A DNA stretch of 64,000 nucleotides, from positions 27,685 to 91,684 of the forward strand of contig JAXMBZ010000018.1 in the NCBI GenBank assembly GCA_046349615.1. Direction: 5' to 3'. How positions within the stretch are numbered: the stretch's first letter is position 1; each line of letters opens with the position of its first letter. The position numbers and the translations under genes are program-made. Source of the stretch: JADJNY01 sp046349615. GTDB lineage: Bacteria > Planctomycetota > UBA1135 > GCA-002686595. Below, piece after piece: positions 15,560 to 24,433 of the stretch. The notes under the pieces are model-generated. The model was given only the letters and a program-made list of their open reading frames with translations, ran no database searches and was not told the DNA's origin.

Positions 15560-18232
15560 TCAACGCGCGTGAACCGAGGTCCGATCCAGGCGCCGCGCGG
15601 GCCTCAAGCCGACCTCGGGGCTGCGAGTCGTCGCGACGAGGGCGCGGCGCGCGGCGCAGCGGAGATCGACGGGTGACGACACGAACGAACCGCCGCGCAC
15701 GACACGAAGGTCGACGTCGAGTGCCACGGCGAGCCCATCTCCGGGCCGTCGCGCGCCGGCGAGCGTCGGGCGATAGGGATCGAGCACCCACTCGGCGACG
15801 TTGCCCGCGACGTGGACGAAGCCCCATGTGTTGCTCGCGCCGCGAACGATCGAAATCGGGTGGAGCTCGCCCTCGGCGTGGAGCGGCTTTCCGTCGGCGA
15901 ACCACCCGGCCTGCACTTTGTCCGTGAGGCAGGCCGCCTCGCGTCCGCAGAAGAAGCGCGCATCGCTCCCCGCTCGGACGGCGTGCTCCCACTGCGACTC
16001 CGTCGGCAGATCGAGTCCGACCCGTGCGAGGAGCTCGATCGCCTCGCTCCAACCGATCGTCTCCGCGGGGAGCAAGTCCTCCCCGGCGGCATGGAGCGGC
16101 TTCCGCGCGATGCGCGTCCACTGCGCCGCATCGAGCTCGTACTTCGAGAGGAAGTACGGCTCGAGCTCGACCTCCACGCAGGGCGTCTCGTCGACGCGCG
16201 CGAGGAGATCGGTCTCGCGCGACGACGCGAGGCTCTCGCCGCCCGGCACCGAGGGCAACACCGATCCCAACCGGGTGCGGCCGCCCGGGACGAGCACCAG
16301 GACGATCGAGGTGGCGGGCCCCACCTCGAGTCGACCGTCGCGGCCGCGACGCGGGACTTCGCCGGACGCGAGATGCGCGAATTCCTCGAGACCACTGTCC
16401 GGATCCACGCCGAGCGGTACGAGCCCGAGTTGGGGCTCGAGCTGGAGTCCGGAGTACCTCGGCGACGAGGCCGTGGACGCCCGAGCTCGCTCCCACTGCG
16501 CGCGCGGTTCGTCGATCGAGGTGCGCTGCACGTCGCGGGCGAACGCCAGCCCGGCGCGCACGTCGGCGAGGGTTCCGATCGCGGGATCGGCGCTCGTGAA
16601 GCGCTGGAGCTCGGAAACGAAACGCGTGAGCAACTCGTGTCTCCAACGCGCGTCGGGGTCCGTGAATTCGAAGCGTCGATCCGAAGCGGGAGCGACGGCA
16701 GCGGCGCGCATCGCGCGCAGCTCGTTCTCCCATGCCGGTGCGCGCGCGGCGAGGTCCTCGGCCTCGCGGACCCACACCTCGAACTCGGGCAACGATTTCG
16801 GCGTCGCCGGCCAGAGGAACTTCGCGCGCGCAACGAGATCGTCGAGCTTGCGGGCATCGGCGAGCAAGGCGGTCTGATGCCGCCGCTGGAGCTCGATCCA
16901 ACCGTTCACGGCGACCGCGATCACGGCGAGGACCACGAGTGCGAGCGTGAGCAGCGTGAGTCCTCGATTGCGCCCGATCCACTTCCGCAGTTCCGCGAGC
17001 GGGCCGCCCTCGTGCGCTCGCACGACCCGACCTTCCATGTAGGCGCGCAGGTCGGTCGCCATCTCCGCGGGCGTCGCGTATCGCGCGCTCGATCGACGCG
17101 CCATCGCCTTCTCGCAGATCGAAACGAGCTCGCGCGGCGCGGTCGGAGCGAGCACGGCCAAGGCCGGCGGTGGTCCGTGCTTGAGCGCGGCGAGCGCAGC
17201 CTCCTCGTTCGCCGAAGCGAACGGCATACTGCCGGCGAGCGCGTGATAGAGGATCGCGCCGATCGAGTAGACGTCGGAGCGCGGACCCACCTCGTCCAGA
17301 TTCCCGCGCGCTTGCTCGGGTGCCATGTACTGCACCGTGCCGAGAACCGCTCCACGCGCCGTCTCCGGGCCGTGCGCTTCGGGACCGCCTGTTCTCGACG
17401 CGGGCTCGGCTTCCTCGCCGCGAAGCAGCGGCGGCTCCTCGCGCTCCTGGATCCAGCGCGCGAGACCCCAGTCCGTGACGTACGCCTCTCCGAACCGGCC
17501 GACGAGGACGTTCGCGGGCTTGAGATCCCGGTGCACGACGCCTTGCTCGTGCGCATAGGCGAGCGCGTCGCACACCTTGAGGATCACTTCGAGCACGCGA
17601 GCGAGCGTCCAACCTTCACGTCCGCTCCGCGCGAGTTCGAGCGCCTCGGCGAGCGTGATCCCACGCACGAGGGGCATCGTGAAGTAGGGACGGCCGCTGG
17701 CGTCGAGACCGAGGTCGTGCACAGGGAGGATCCCTGGATGCTCGAGTCGCGCGGCCGTACGCGCTTCGAGGAGGAATCGACGCAATGCGCGACCGTCGGT
17801 CGCCGTCGACCCTCGGGGACCCGAACGCAGCGTCTTCAGCGCGAGGTCGCGGTCCAGGTCGCGATCGTGCACGCGTGTCACGACGCCCATGCCTCCGCGT
17901 GCGATGCGCGCGAGCTCGGCGTAGCGCACTCGGCCACGGTCCGGAGCGTCGAGGAGCTCCAGCGCGGCACGCGTCGCGTCATCGGGCGGCTCGTTGCGTG
18001 TCAGCGCTTCGCGCGCCGCGGAGGCGAGCATCGACGGCTCGGTGACGAGGCCTGCGAACACGCCTTCGACGCGCAACCATCGCGCGTGGAGCGTGCGAAG
18101 CTCCTCGGCATGCGCCGGCGCCGCGGTGAGCTCGTCCTCCCACTGCGCGTCTTCACCGCGCTCGCGGCGTTCGAGCCAGCGCGCGAAGCGGGTTTTCGCG
18201 TCGATGGAAGCGCTGTCGCCTTCGGCGGCCAT
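15560..18232 (-). CDS. Membrane Ser/Thr protein kinase with C-terminal SUMF1/FGE-like domain
   Basis: 890 residues. After about 100 helical residues comes a Hanks-type kinase: Gly loop ARGGMG (111-116), Lys133 (ALKTL), HRDLKPAN (Asp236), DWG in place of DFG (254-256), GTVQYMAPEQ and SDVYSIGAILY. One membrane helix lies at about 424-445. The C-terminal part (about 635-885) is like the formylglycine-generating-enzyme/SUMF1 fold: GWSEAIELL, DLPTESQWEHAVRAG, HVAGNVAEWVLDPY, VVRGGSFV. The topology puts the kinase inside and the SUMF1-like domain outside, fitting a receptor kinase. It is divergent from an ECF sigma gene 74 bases away, a frequent pairing in Planctomycetota; the kinase may control that sigma. 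Confidence 0.9.
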   Translation of the reverse strand: MAAEGDSASIDAKTRFARWLERRERGEDAQWEDELTAAPAHAEELRTLHARWLRVEGVFAGLVTEPSMLASAAREALTRNEPPDDATRAALELLDAPDRGRVRYAELARIARGGMGVVTRVHDRDLDRDLALKTLRSGPRGSTATDGRALRRFLLEARTAARLEHPGILPVHDLGLDASGRPYFTMPLVRGITLAEALELARSGREGWTLARVLEVILKVCDALAYAHEQGVVHRDLKPANVLVGRFGEAYVTDWGLARWIQEREEPPLLRGEEAEPASRTGGPEAHGPETARGAVLGTVQYMAPEQARGNLDEVGPRSDVYSIGAILYHALAGSMPFASANEEAALAALKHGPPPALAVLAPTAPRELVSICEKAMARRSSARYATPAEMATDLRAYMEGRVVRAHEGGPLAELRKWIGRNRGLTLLTLALVVLAVIAVAVNGWIELQRRHQTALLADARKLDDLVARAKFLWPATPKSLPEFEVWVREAEDLAARAPAWENELRAMRAAAVAPASDRRFEFTDPDARWRHELLTRFVSELQRFTSADPAIGTLADVRAGLAFARDVQRTSIDEPRAQWERARASTASSPRYSGLQLEPQLGLVPLGVDPDSGLEEFAHLASGEVPRRGRDGRLEVGPATSIVLVLVPGGRTRLGSVLPSVPGGESLASSRETDLLARVDETPCVEVELEPYFLSKYELDAAQWTRIARKPLHAAGEDLLPAETIGWSEAIELLARVGLDLPTESQWEHAVRAGSDARFFCGREAACLTDKVQAGWFADGKPLHAEGELHPISIVRGASNTWGFVHVAGNVAEWVLDPYRPTLAGARRPGDGLAVALDVDLRVVRGGSFVSSPVDLRCAARRALVATTRSPEVGLRPARRLDRTSVHAR

Positions 18233-18306
18233 GGCGCGGGACAGTCTAGCGGCGAACGTGCTCCGCTCTTGCCGAGTCGCGGCGCCCGGGTTGGAATCGT
18301 CGTGTC

Positions 18307-18885
18307 GTGACGACCGTGAGGGAACCGCCCGAAGAACGCGTGCTGACGCGCGCCGAGCTCGACCAGCTCGTGGAGCAGCACTTGGACGTGCTGCGCTACT
18401 ACGTTCGGCTGCGCGCGGGGCCGCTCGTGCGCGCTCGCGAATCGATCGACGACGTCGTGCAGTCGACGGTGCGCGAACTCTACGAGCAGCGCGAGAGCGT
18501 CCGCTACACGAACGAGGCTGCCTTCCGGCGCTTCCTCTACACGGTCGCGACGCACAAGATCATCAGCAAGAACCGTCACCACCAAGCCCAGCGACGCAGC
18601 CCCGAGCGTGAAGCACCGCTCTCGAATGCGCTGTGGGACGTCCCGCAACCGAACGGCAGCCGCCCGTCGCGCTCGCCGAGCGCGTATGCGGAGCGCGCGG
18701 ACGACCTCGATCGTTTGCGAGTCGCGTTCGACGTGCTCGACGAGAGCGACCGTCAAATCCTCGCGATGCGCAAGGTGTTCGACATGCCGACGCGCGAGAT
18801 CGCCGCCCAACTCGGGATCCCGGAGTCGACCGTGCGGTGGCGGCTCGCCGTCGTCCTCGCCGAGCTCTCGAGTCGGATGGACTGA
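18307..18885 (+). CDS. ECF-type RNA polymerase sigma factor
   Basis: 192 residues from GTG at 18307. Region 2 is seen as DDVVQSTVRELYEQRE with FRRFLYTVATHKI. Region 4 is seen as DESDRQILAMRKVFDMPTR, followed by EIAAQLGIPESTVRWRLAVVL, a helix-turn-helix. There is no anti-sigma gene next to it; the divergent neighbour is a membrane Ser/Thr kinase, so control by phosphorylation is likely (inference from known kinase-linked ECF groups). No ribosome binding site is strong; an in-frame later start is not attractive, because region 2 begins soon after. Confidence 0.88.
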   Translation: MTTVREPPEERVLTRAELDQLVEQHLDVLRYYVRLRAGPLVRARESIDDVVQSTVRELYEQRESVRYTNEAAFRRFLYTVATHKIISKNRHHQAQRRSPEREAPLSNALWDVPQPNGSRPSRSPSAYAERADDLDRLRVAFDVLDESDRQILAMRKVFDMPTREIAAQLGIPESTVRWRLAVVLAELSSRMD

Positions 18886-19332
18886 GAGTCCCGTGAGGTG
18901 CTCGGAGACGCCCGACAGGCTTGTCCAGCGGCGTTCCGGCAAGGAGCGATGACGACGCGCCTTCGTCGGCCAGACTCCGCAGGAATCGCAACGCAGCCGG
19001 GATGCCCCTGGGCGAGCCGGTCGGGCCGCCTTGATTTCGCCTCGGCTTCCGACCACGGCGCTCCCACCGCCGGTCTCTCGAACACGCGTTCGTCCGTGGG
19101 GCCCGAAGCGATCCCCTCGGGGCTCCCCTTGGGCTGAAGAGCGCCTGCGGCGCCGCGCTGCGCAGGAGATTCTCGCGACTTTCTCGACTCGCCGGAATTG
19201 TGGTTTTTCAGCCGAATTTCAGGCCTTTCCGTCTGTCTCTTCTCGGTCTCCCTCGGATAGGACTTCGGCCATTCGCGGCGCCGAGCGGCGCCGTTCGAGA
19301 CGTGTCTGCGGAACCCAGGAATCCACTCCACC
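18886..19332. other. 447-base non-coding stretch before the outer-membrane-type gene
   Basis: Short frames here (for example 18898-19137) have no protein-like character and no start signal. The right part (19170-19240) is less G+C-rich than its surroundings and includes GGAATTGTGGTTTTTCAG, so the promoter of the 19333 gene may lie there. I see no tRNA, repeat or strong terminator. Confidence 0.4.
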
Positions 19333-20220
19333 ATGCGTTCTAAGAAGCTCCTCCCCGTCGTGTTCGCACAGGCCGCCTTCGCGGGCGCTCTCCTCGCGGG
19401 GTCCTCCCAAGCCCAGATCGTCAACCCGGCCGACAAGCAGCGCACCCCCGGCGACGCGCAGGACGTCACGTCGACCGTCGTCACCGGCCAACGCGTTCAG
19501 GTCTCCGAGTTCCGCGAGGAGGACCTCGTCGGCCCCTATCGCCAGCCGGAATGGACGAAGTTCCGTCGCTTCCCGACGACGCGCGTGTACGTGCAGCCGC
19601 CCGGTCACGTCGGCGTCGAGTGGTGGATGCGCCCCACGCTGCCCCGTCACGGGCCCGCGGAGATCCAGAACCAATACGAGATCGAATTCGGTCTCCCGGG
19701 TCGCTTCCAGTTGGACCTCTACCTCGTGCGCGATCAGGAGGGCAACGACGGGCCCGCGTCGGTCGGTGAACAGAAGGTCGAAGTGCGCTGGGCGCTCGCC
19801 GACTGGGACGAGATCCCGTGGAACCCGACGCTCTACCTCGAGCTCGCGAACAAGGACTCCGAGCCGGACTCGATCGAAGCCAAGCTGCTGCTGGGCGACG
19901 AACTCTCTCCGGGCTGGCATTGGGGCGCGAACCTCGTGTTCGAGCACGAGATGGGCGGCTCGCTGGAGAACGCGCACGAAATCACGCTCGGACTGAGCCA
20001 CACGCTCGAAGATCAGAACCTCTCGCTCGGCGGCGAGATCAAGGCCGCGCTCATCAACACGCACGCGGATCGCAACGAGTTCGAGGAGGAGCTGCTGATC
20101 GGTCCGAGCCTCCAGTACCGTCCGACCGCGCGCATGCACATCGACGTCGCGACGCTCGTCGGCATCGGCGCCGACTCCCCGGAAGCGCAGGGCTTCCTCG
20201 TCGTCGGGTACGAGTTCTGA
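19333..20220 (+). CDS. Probable outer-membrane / periplasmic beta-barrel-like protein
   Basis: 295 residues with a clear signal peptide (LLPVVFAQAAFAGALLAG, cleavage near SSQAQ, 28). The rest alternates polar and hydrophobic residues in strand-length steps (VGVEWWMRP, NQYEIEFGLPGRFQLDLYLV, KVEVRWALADW, HEITLGLSHTL, LSLGGEIKAAL, IDVATLVGIG) and ends in GYEF with a C-terminal Phe. These are marks of an outer-membrane beta-barrel, similar to transporter-like proteins of unknown substrate. A hairpin follows the stop. Upstream and downstream genes are in the same direction, with a TonB-like gene next; a joint envelope role is possible but not shown. Confidence 0.72.
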   Translation: MRSKKLLPVVFAQAAFAGALLAGSSQAQIVNPADKQRTPGDAQDVTSTVVTGQRVQVSEFREEDLVGPYRQPEWTKFRRFPTTRVYVQPPGHVGVEWWMRPTLPRHGPAEIQNQYEIEFGLPGRFQLDLYLVRDQEGNDGPASVGEQKVEVRWALADWDEIPWNPTLYLELANKDSEPDSIEAKLLLGDELSPGWHWGANLVFEHEMGGSLENAHEITLGLSHTLEDQNLSLGGEIKAALINTHADRNEFEEELLIGPSLQYRPTARMHIDVATLVGIGADSPEAQGFLVVGYEF

Positions 20221-20226
20221 GCCGCA

Positions 20227-20256
20227 CCGCGCGAGCGTCGGGGGGCGCTCGCGCGG
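20227..20256 (+). terminator. Hairpin after the outer-membrane-type gene
   Basis: An 11-base perfect inverted repeat, CCGCGCGAGCG (20227-20237) and its complement (20246-20256), with an 8-base G-rich loop begins six bases after the stop. No T-run follows, so it may be a weak or factor-dependent terminator. Confidence 0.5.
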
Positions 20257-20380
20257 CTCGGAACCCGGTGCGGGCGCGGAACGGCGCTTTGGAATGCACG
20301 CCGTTCCGCGCTCCACCTCCTCCCGACGAGCACGTTCACCCCGATGGGGTTACGCTCTCCCGCCCTTCCGCCTCGATGCC

Positions 20381-21283
20381 ATGTCCGCTGTCGACCGCAT
20401 GCTCGCGAACTCATCCCTCGGCCGAAGGCCCTGGGCGATCGCATGCGCCCTGTCCCTGGTGCTCCACGGCAGCCTGCTCGCGTGGAGCGCGACGATCTGC
20501 TGGAGCTCGTACTCGGAGCCCAGACCCGAGAGGGAATACGTCTTCGAGCTCCACGTGCGTGGTGCTCCGCCCGCGGAGCGCGACGAGGCGCCCGGCCCGA
20601 GCGCGCCCGAGGTCCCGATCGCACCACCCTTGGCCGAACCTCCGCCGCTCGAGCAACACGAGGCACCCGCGGCACCTGAACTCACCGCCGATGCATCGAC
20701 GCCGCCGCGTGATGCACCTCTGCCGGAACCGCCGACGGAATCCGTCACCGTCGAGCCTCCTCCCGCAACCGAGCTCGCCGTGTTGCTCCCCGTGGTCCTC
20801 GAACCGGAGCCGCCGGTCGCGGTCGCGACGCTCGGAGCTGCTGCGGGAGCGGGCGCGCCGGCCACCGCGTTCGAAGCACCCGCCGGCTCGAGTCGCACGC
20901 CGGATGCGGGACAAGGCGAACGCGCGGCCGGGTCACGGAGCGAGGCCCCGGGCGCTTTCGTGAACTCCGCTGGAACGGGCGCCGTCGTCGCCACGAGTTC
21001 GCCAGCGCCCGAGACCCGTCCGGCGGTCGCGCTCGAGACCCCACGGCCCAAGTACCCCTACGAGTCCGAGTTGCGCGGCGAGCACGGGGTCGTGCTCTGC
21101 CTGCTCCACATCGGCGCCGACGGAGGCGTGACGGACGTCGAGATCCTCGAGTCGTGCGGGTACGGGCGCCTCGACCGTTCGGCGCTCGAAGCGCTGAAGC
21201 GCTGGCGTTTCCGCCCCGCGCTCGAGCACGGCAAGGCCGTCGCTTCCACCCTGCGTCACCAGGTCACGTTCGTCTTCGAGTGA
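20381..21283 (+). CDS. TonB-family C-terminal domain protein
   Basis: 300 residues from ATG at 20381; an upstream frame extension looks non-coding. There is one N-terminal membrane helix (AIACALSLVLHGSLLAWSA), a long Pro/Glu/Ala-rich spacer (about 50-220) of the kind that spans the periplasm, and a TonB C-terminal domain: RPKYPYESELRGEHGVVL, GGVTDVEILESCGYGRLDRSA, LEALKRWRFRPA. TonB proteins pass inner-membrane energy to outer-membrane receptors, but no exbB/exbD or TonB-dependent receptor is nearby. It could instead act as a structural linker. The stop is followed by a hairpin shared with the convergent gene. Confidence 0.85.
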   Translation: MSAVDRMLANSSLGRRPWAIACALSLVLHGSLLAWSATICWSSYSEPRPEREYVFELHVRGAPPAERDEAPGPSAPEVPIAPPLAEPPPLEQHEAPAAPELTADASTPPRDAPLPEPPTESVTVEPPPATELAVLLPVVLEPEPPVAVATLGAAAGAGAPATAFEAPAGSSRTPDAGQGERAAGSRSEAPGAFVNSAGTGAVVATSSPAPETRPAVALETPRPKYPYESELRGEHGVVLCLLHIGADGGVTDVEILESCGYGRLDRSALEALKRWRFRPALEHGKAVASTLRHQVTFVFE

Positions 21284-21322
21284 CGCGGGCTGCCTTCCGC
21301 GGCGGCACGCTCGGGAAAAGAC

Positions 21323-21353
21323 GACGCGTTCCGCGGTGGAAACGGAACGCGTC
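21323..21353 (-). terminator. Rho-independent terminator for the leftward 21378 gene
   Basis: A perfect 11-base stem, GACGCGTTCCG (21323-21333) with its complement (21343-21353) and a 9-base loop. Read leftward, the stem is followed by GTCTTTTCC, a short T-run. It lies between two convergent genes and may also help stop the rightward one. Confidence 0.65.
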
Positions 21354-21377
21354 CTGGGGAGGTCGGTGAGCTCGCGC

Positions 21378-21851
21378 TCAGGCTTGGAGGCGGCGCGAGA
21401 GATCCTCGAAGTCGACGAGCGCGATCGTTCGGCGATCGATCGAACCGAGGCGCTGGAACTTGCGCCGTTCTTCCTGCGAGCGGAGCTCCACGCGCGCGCC
21501 GCGCGGGAGGTTCTTCGGAGCCGCGGGGGCCGCGTTCGACGGCTCGATCTTGGGCATGTCGTCCATGACGCGCGTCAGGTTCTCGGGGAGGTCGCGCGGG
21601 AGGGCTTCTCGGCGCTCGAGCGCGGCGCGCGCGCGCAGACACACGTCGAGCGTGCTCTGGAGGTTCGTGCGGATGCGCGCGAGGCGCTCGACGTCCGCGG
21701 CGGGGCCGTCGAGGCTCTTCTTCACCTTTGCGGTGGCGACCTCCAGCACGGCGATCAGGCAGTTCAGCTTGCGCATCAGCCGTTCGCGGTACTCGGGCGA
21801 CTCGAGGTTGGCTTCGGAGAACGGCTCTTCGTGCGGATTCTGGCTGCTCAT
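21378..21851 (-). CDS. Small helical cytoplasmic protein, unknown function (PilZ-like end possible)
   Basis: 157 residues. I do not recognise the family with certainty. The first 90 residues are helical (YRERLMRKLNCLIAVLEVATAKVKKSL, ERLARIRTNLQSTLDVCLRARAALERR), a likely coiled coil. The C-terminus has VELRSQEERRKFQRLGSIDRR, which recalls the RxxxR start of PilZ-type or ribbon domains, but the rest of such a domain is missing. There is no signal or membrane segment. A terminator follows on the same strand; the gene seems to be transcribed alone. Confidence 0.65.
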   Translation of the reverse strand: MSSQNPHEEPFSEANLESPEYRERLMRKLNCLIAVLEVATAKVKKSLDGPAADVERLARIRTNLQSTLDVCLRARAALERREALPRDLPENLTRVMDDMPKIEPSNAAPAAPKNLPRGARVELRSQEERRKFQRLGSIDRRTIALVDFEDLSRRLQA

Positions 21852-22084
21852 TGTGGTGTGTGGCGTCGGCCGCTCCCGGCGGGCTCAACATCTGAGACTA
21901 CACCGCCCACTCGAACTCGGCGGGGGAAAGCGCGCTCCACGCGAAGCCTGCATGACGCGCTCTCGAGCACTGGAAGATCCCGTGTGCTCGTCTTTCCGGA
22001 GGCGGAAGCACTTTCCAGGGTCGATTTCGGGGCACGTCGACGAACGGAACGACTTTCCGTGCGATCGACGGCTTCCCGCGACGC

Positions 22085-23098
22085 TCACTCCACGGCGGAC
22101 TGCAGCGTCTCGATCAACCGCGATTCGTCGAGCTTGCCCGCGACGACGAACACCGAGCCGAAGTGCTGGCACTCGGCCACGGTCCAAGAGCCCGCGGAGT
22201 AGACGCGGATCGAGGGCTGTCCCTCGGGCCCGTCGGGGATGGTCACCGGGCCGTTCGGAAGCACGTTGCGCCGACTGTAGAGGTAGAGCAGCGGCTCGAC
22301 GCCGTCTTGGTATTGCACTCGGGCCCACGTTCGATTGTCGAACGTGATCTGGTTCGCGTCGACGAGCTGGAACCCATGGAGCACGTTGGGAAGCCGAAGC
22401 GAGAAGCCGAGCGTCGACTTGTTGTCGAGGTTCGGATCGAGCGGGATCGAGGCGAGGTCGGCGTGCATCGTGATCCCGGTCAGGTTCGGCGCGGGATCGA
22501 AGCTCGTGTACTCCATCCGCATCGCTGCGACGCCGGGACTGTCCTGCTGCTCGTAGCGCAGCACGAGTCCCGTGGCTTGGTCCACCGCGACGTGGTACAC
22601 GCGCGACGGTTGCAGCCGGCGCTCGAACCGCAACTCCTGGCACGCGCGGCCCGCGACCGTCACCGTCGTCCCGAGATCGTGAACGATGTAGTTCTGTTGC
22701 AGGAGGTCGACGTCGCGCACCGCGAAGTCGCGGTAACGGAAGAGATACCCTTCGCGCGCCCGCTGCAGGATCTCGAACAAGTCCTGCTGCCCCTGAGCGA
22801 GTTGGGGCTGGGTGACCGCGATCGGCTCGATGGTGAAACCGCCGAGGCCGTCCGCATAGATGCGCTCGCCGTACGCGAGCACGGGCGCGGTTTGATTCGT
22901 CTCCGCACGCATCCAGAGCTGGCGCTCGCCCGCGAAACGCGTCGTCGTCGGAGCGGCGGCCATGCGCTGGAGAATGCCGGGATTGGACTGTGCCGCCGCC
23001 GCGAAGCTCGTCGCAGCCGCGTCCGCGGAGCCGCGCAAGCAACTCGCAGCGAGGAGCGCCAGCACCGACAGCGCGAGGCCGAGGTGACGCAGCGTCAT
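22085..23098 (-). CDS. Exported MucB/RseB-like sigma-regulatory (putative lipo)protein
   Basis: 337 residues. The N-terminus has a lipoprotein-like signal (LSVLALLAASC, Cys20). The body resembles the MucB/RseB and LolA-like fold: FAGERQLWMRAETNQ, IYADGLGGFTIEP, YIVHDLGTTVTVAGRACQELRFERR, YHVAVDQATGLVLRYEQ, and a C-terminal part with SAGSWTVAECQHFGSVFVVAGKL. RseB binds the periplasmic part of the anti-sigma RseA and senses envelope stress. The gene is third in a sigma / anti-sigma / RseB-like operon and overlaps the anti-sigma gene by ATGA, which strengthens the call. It contains one Cys pair candidate in the middle (RACQE) and end (AECQH). Confidence 0.75.
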   Translation of the reverse strand: MTLRHLGLALSVLALLAASCLRGSADAAATSFAAAAQSNPGILQRMAAAPTTTRFAGERQLWMRAETNQTAPVLAYGERIYADGLGGFTIEPIAVTQPQLAQGQQDLFEILQRAREGYLFRYRDFAVRDVDLLQQNYIVHDLGTTVTVAGRACQELRFERRLQPSRVYHVAVDQATGLVLRYEQQDSPGVAAMRMEYTSFDPAPNLTGITMHADLASIPLDPNLDNKSTLGFSLRLPNVLHGFQLVDANQITFDNRTWARVQYQDGVEPLLYLYSRRNVLPNGPVTIPDGPEGQPSIRVYSAGSWTVAECQHFGSVFVVAGKLDESRLIETLQSAVE

Positions 23099-23814
23099 CG
23101 CGCCTCCTCCCACGCGATCTCGCTCCATCCGCCGGTGAAACCACCAGCGAGCGTGCGCCCCATGGAGCCCAGTTCGCGGGCGTCCCGGACGTGTTCGATG
23201 CGGAATGCGAGCGCGGGCTTGGCGTTCGCGTGCGATTCGCGGCCGCCGTACCACACGCCGAGCGCGAGGCTGACGATGACCACGAGGCTCGCGACGACCC
23301 AGCGCAGCGCCTGAGCGCGCTCACGAGCGTCGGGAACGAGGTCTGGGCGAGGCCGAGCAAGTTCGCTCTCGACGCGCGCCGCGAGCTCGTCGGGAGGCGA
23401 AAGTCGCTCGAGGCGGCCGGCGAAACGTCGCGCGAGCGCGCGCGAAGGATCCCGGAGCTCCTCGTCCACGAGGCGCTCGAGGACCTGCGGCGCGCGCAGC
23501 GCGGCCGGAACTCCGAGCACTTTCTGGTCGAGCACTGCGGGCGCTTCGATGCGGCCCATGCTCTGCAGCAGCGCAGCAGCGCGGTCTTGGAGAAAGCCCG
23601 CGTTGCACGCCGCGACGACTCGTCCCGGGAGTTCCGCGGGGGCTTCGAACCGTTCGAGTTCTCCGAACGCGCGCCGCAGACGCAGCGCACGCCGGGCGAA
23701 CTCGGCGCAATCGGAACAGGCGAGCATGTGCGACACGAACGCGTCGTCGGACGACGCCGTGGGAGCGGCGTGCTCGAGCCAACGCAGTCGGAGGTCGCGG
23801 CACTGGGGGGACAT
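23095..23814 (-). CDS. Membrane anti-sigma factor with HxxxCxxC finger
   Basis: 239 residues. The zinc-binding anti-sigma motif HMLACSDC (His29, Cys33, Cys36) is near the N-terminus, one membrane helix lies at about 171-190 (RWVVASLVVIVSLALGVWYG) and a short periplasmic tail of 45 residues follows. Between finger and membrane lie four copies of a short helical repeat with the pattern A-P-x-x-L-x-x-(R/K)-V (EAPAELPGRVV, EAPAVLDQKVL, RAPQVLERLV, SPPDELAARVE). It probably holds the sigma factor encoded 10 bases upstream and is read by the RseB-like protein encoded downstream. Confidence 0.85.
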   Translation of the reverse strand: MSPQCRDLRLRWLEHAAPTASSDDAFVSHMLACSDCAEFARRALRLRRAFGELERFEAPAELPGRVVAACNAGFLQDRAAALLQSMGRIEAPAVLDQKVLGVPAALRAPQVLERLVDEELRDPSRALARRFAGRLERLSPPDELAARVESELARPRPDLVPDARERAQALRWVVASLVVIVSLALGVWYGGRESHANAKPALAFRIEHVRDARELGSMGRTLAGGFTGGWSEIAWEEAR

Positions 23815-23824
23815 GGTCGGGAAG

Positions 23825-24433
23825 TCAGCTGAGATAGTACTTGTCGAGCACGGGAGTCAGCTCGCGATCCAACGCTTCGTGTGCGCGAGAAAGACGAGAC
23901 TTGACGGTCCCGATGGAGATTTGGAGCGCCTCCGAAATCTCCTCGTACGAGAGGTTCTCGACGTAGCGGAGCACCGTGATCGCCCGCATCTTCGGGCTGA
24001 GCTGATCGATCGCGTGCTGGATCTCGCTCTGGAGCTCGTGGCGAGAGGCGGCGCTCATGGGCAGCTCGACCTTCTCGTCCTTGATCTCCATCCGATGGCC
24101 CTGTCGCCGGGCGGCGTCCGTCACGGCGTCGAGCGAAGCCAACCAGCGCGAGCCCGCGCGACGCTTCATGTCGATGCTCGCGTTGACGGCGATCCGGTAG
24201 ACCCAGCTCGAGAACTTCGACTCGAAGCGGAACTCCGCGATCTTCCGGAACATGATCCCGAAGGTCTCTTGCGATGCATCGAGCGCGTCCGTCGCATTGC
24301 CGGTGATGCGATAGCAGACGTTGTAGACCCGATCCTTGTACTGGTCGTACAGCTGGCGGAAGGGCCCGTCGAGGCTGGCCGGCAGGGCGGCCTGGCAGGC
24401 CAGGACGAGGTCGCGATCGGGGTCGTTCTTCAT
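23825..24433 (-). CDS. ECF RNA polymerase sigma factor (RpoE-like)
   Basis: 202 residues. Region 2: LYDQYKDRVYNVCYRITGN, DALDASQETFGIMFRKI, FSSWVYRIAVNASID. Region 4: LSPKMRAITVLRYVENL, SYEEISEALQISIGTVKSRL. This is first in a three-gene operon with a zinc-finger anti-sigma factor and an RseB-like protein, the classical envelope-stress layout. The long upstream gap (206 bases to the next gene end) may carry its own sigma-dependent promoter, which I cannot define. Confidence 0.92.
   Translation of the reverse strand: MKNDPDRDLVLACQAALPASLDGPFRQLYDQYKDRVYNVCYRITGNATDALDASQETFGIMFRKIAEFRFESKFSSWVYRIAVNASIDMKRRAGSRWLASLDAVTDAARRQGHRMEIKDEKVELPMSAASRHELQSEIQHAIDQLSPKMRAITVLRYVENLSYEEISEALQISIGTVKSRLSRAHEALDRELTPVLDKYYLS

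Noticed and set aside
18898..19137. A 79-codon open frame after the sigma factor gene
   Set aside because: No ribosome binding site and no protein-like pattern; it probably is chance.
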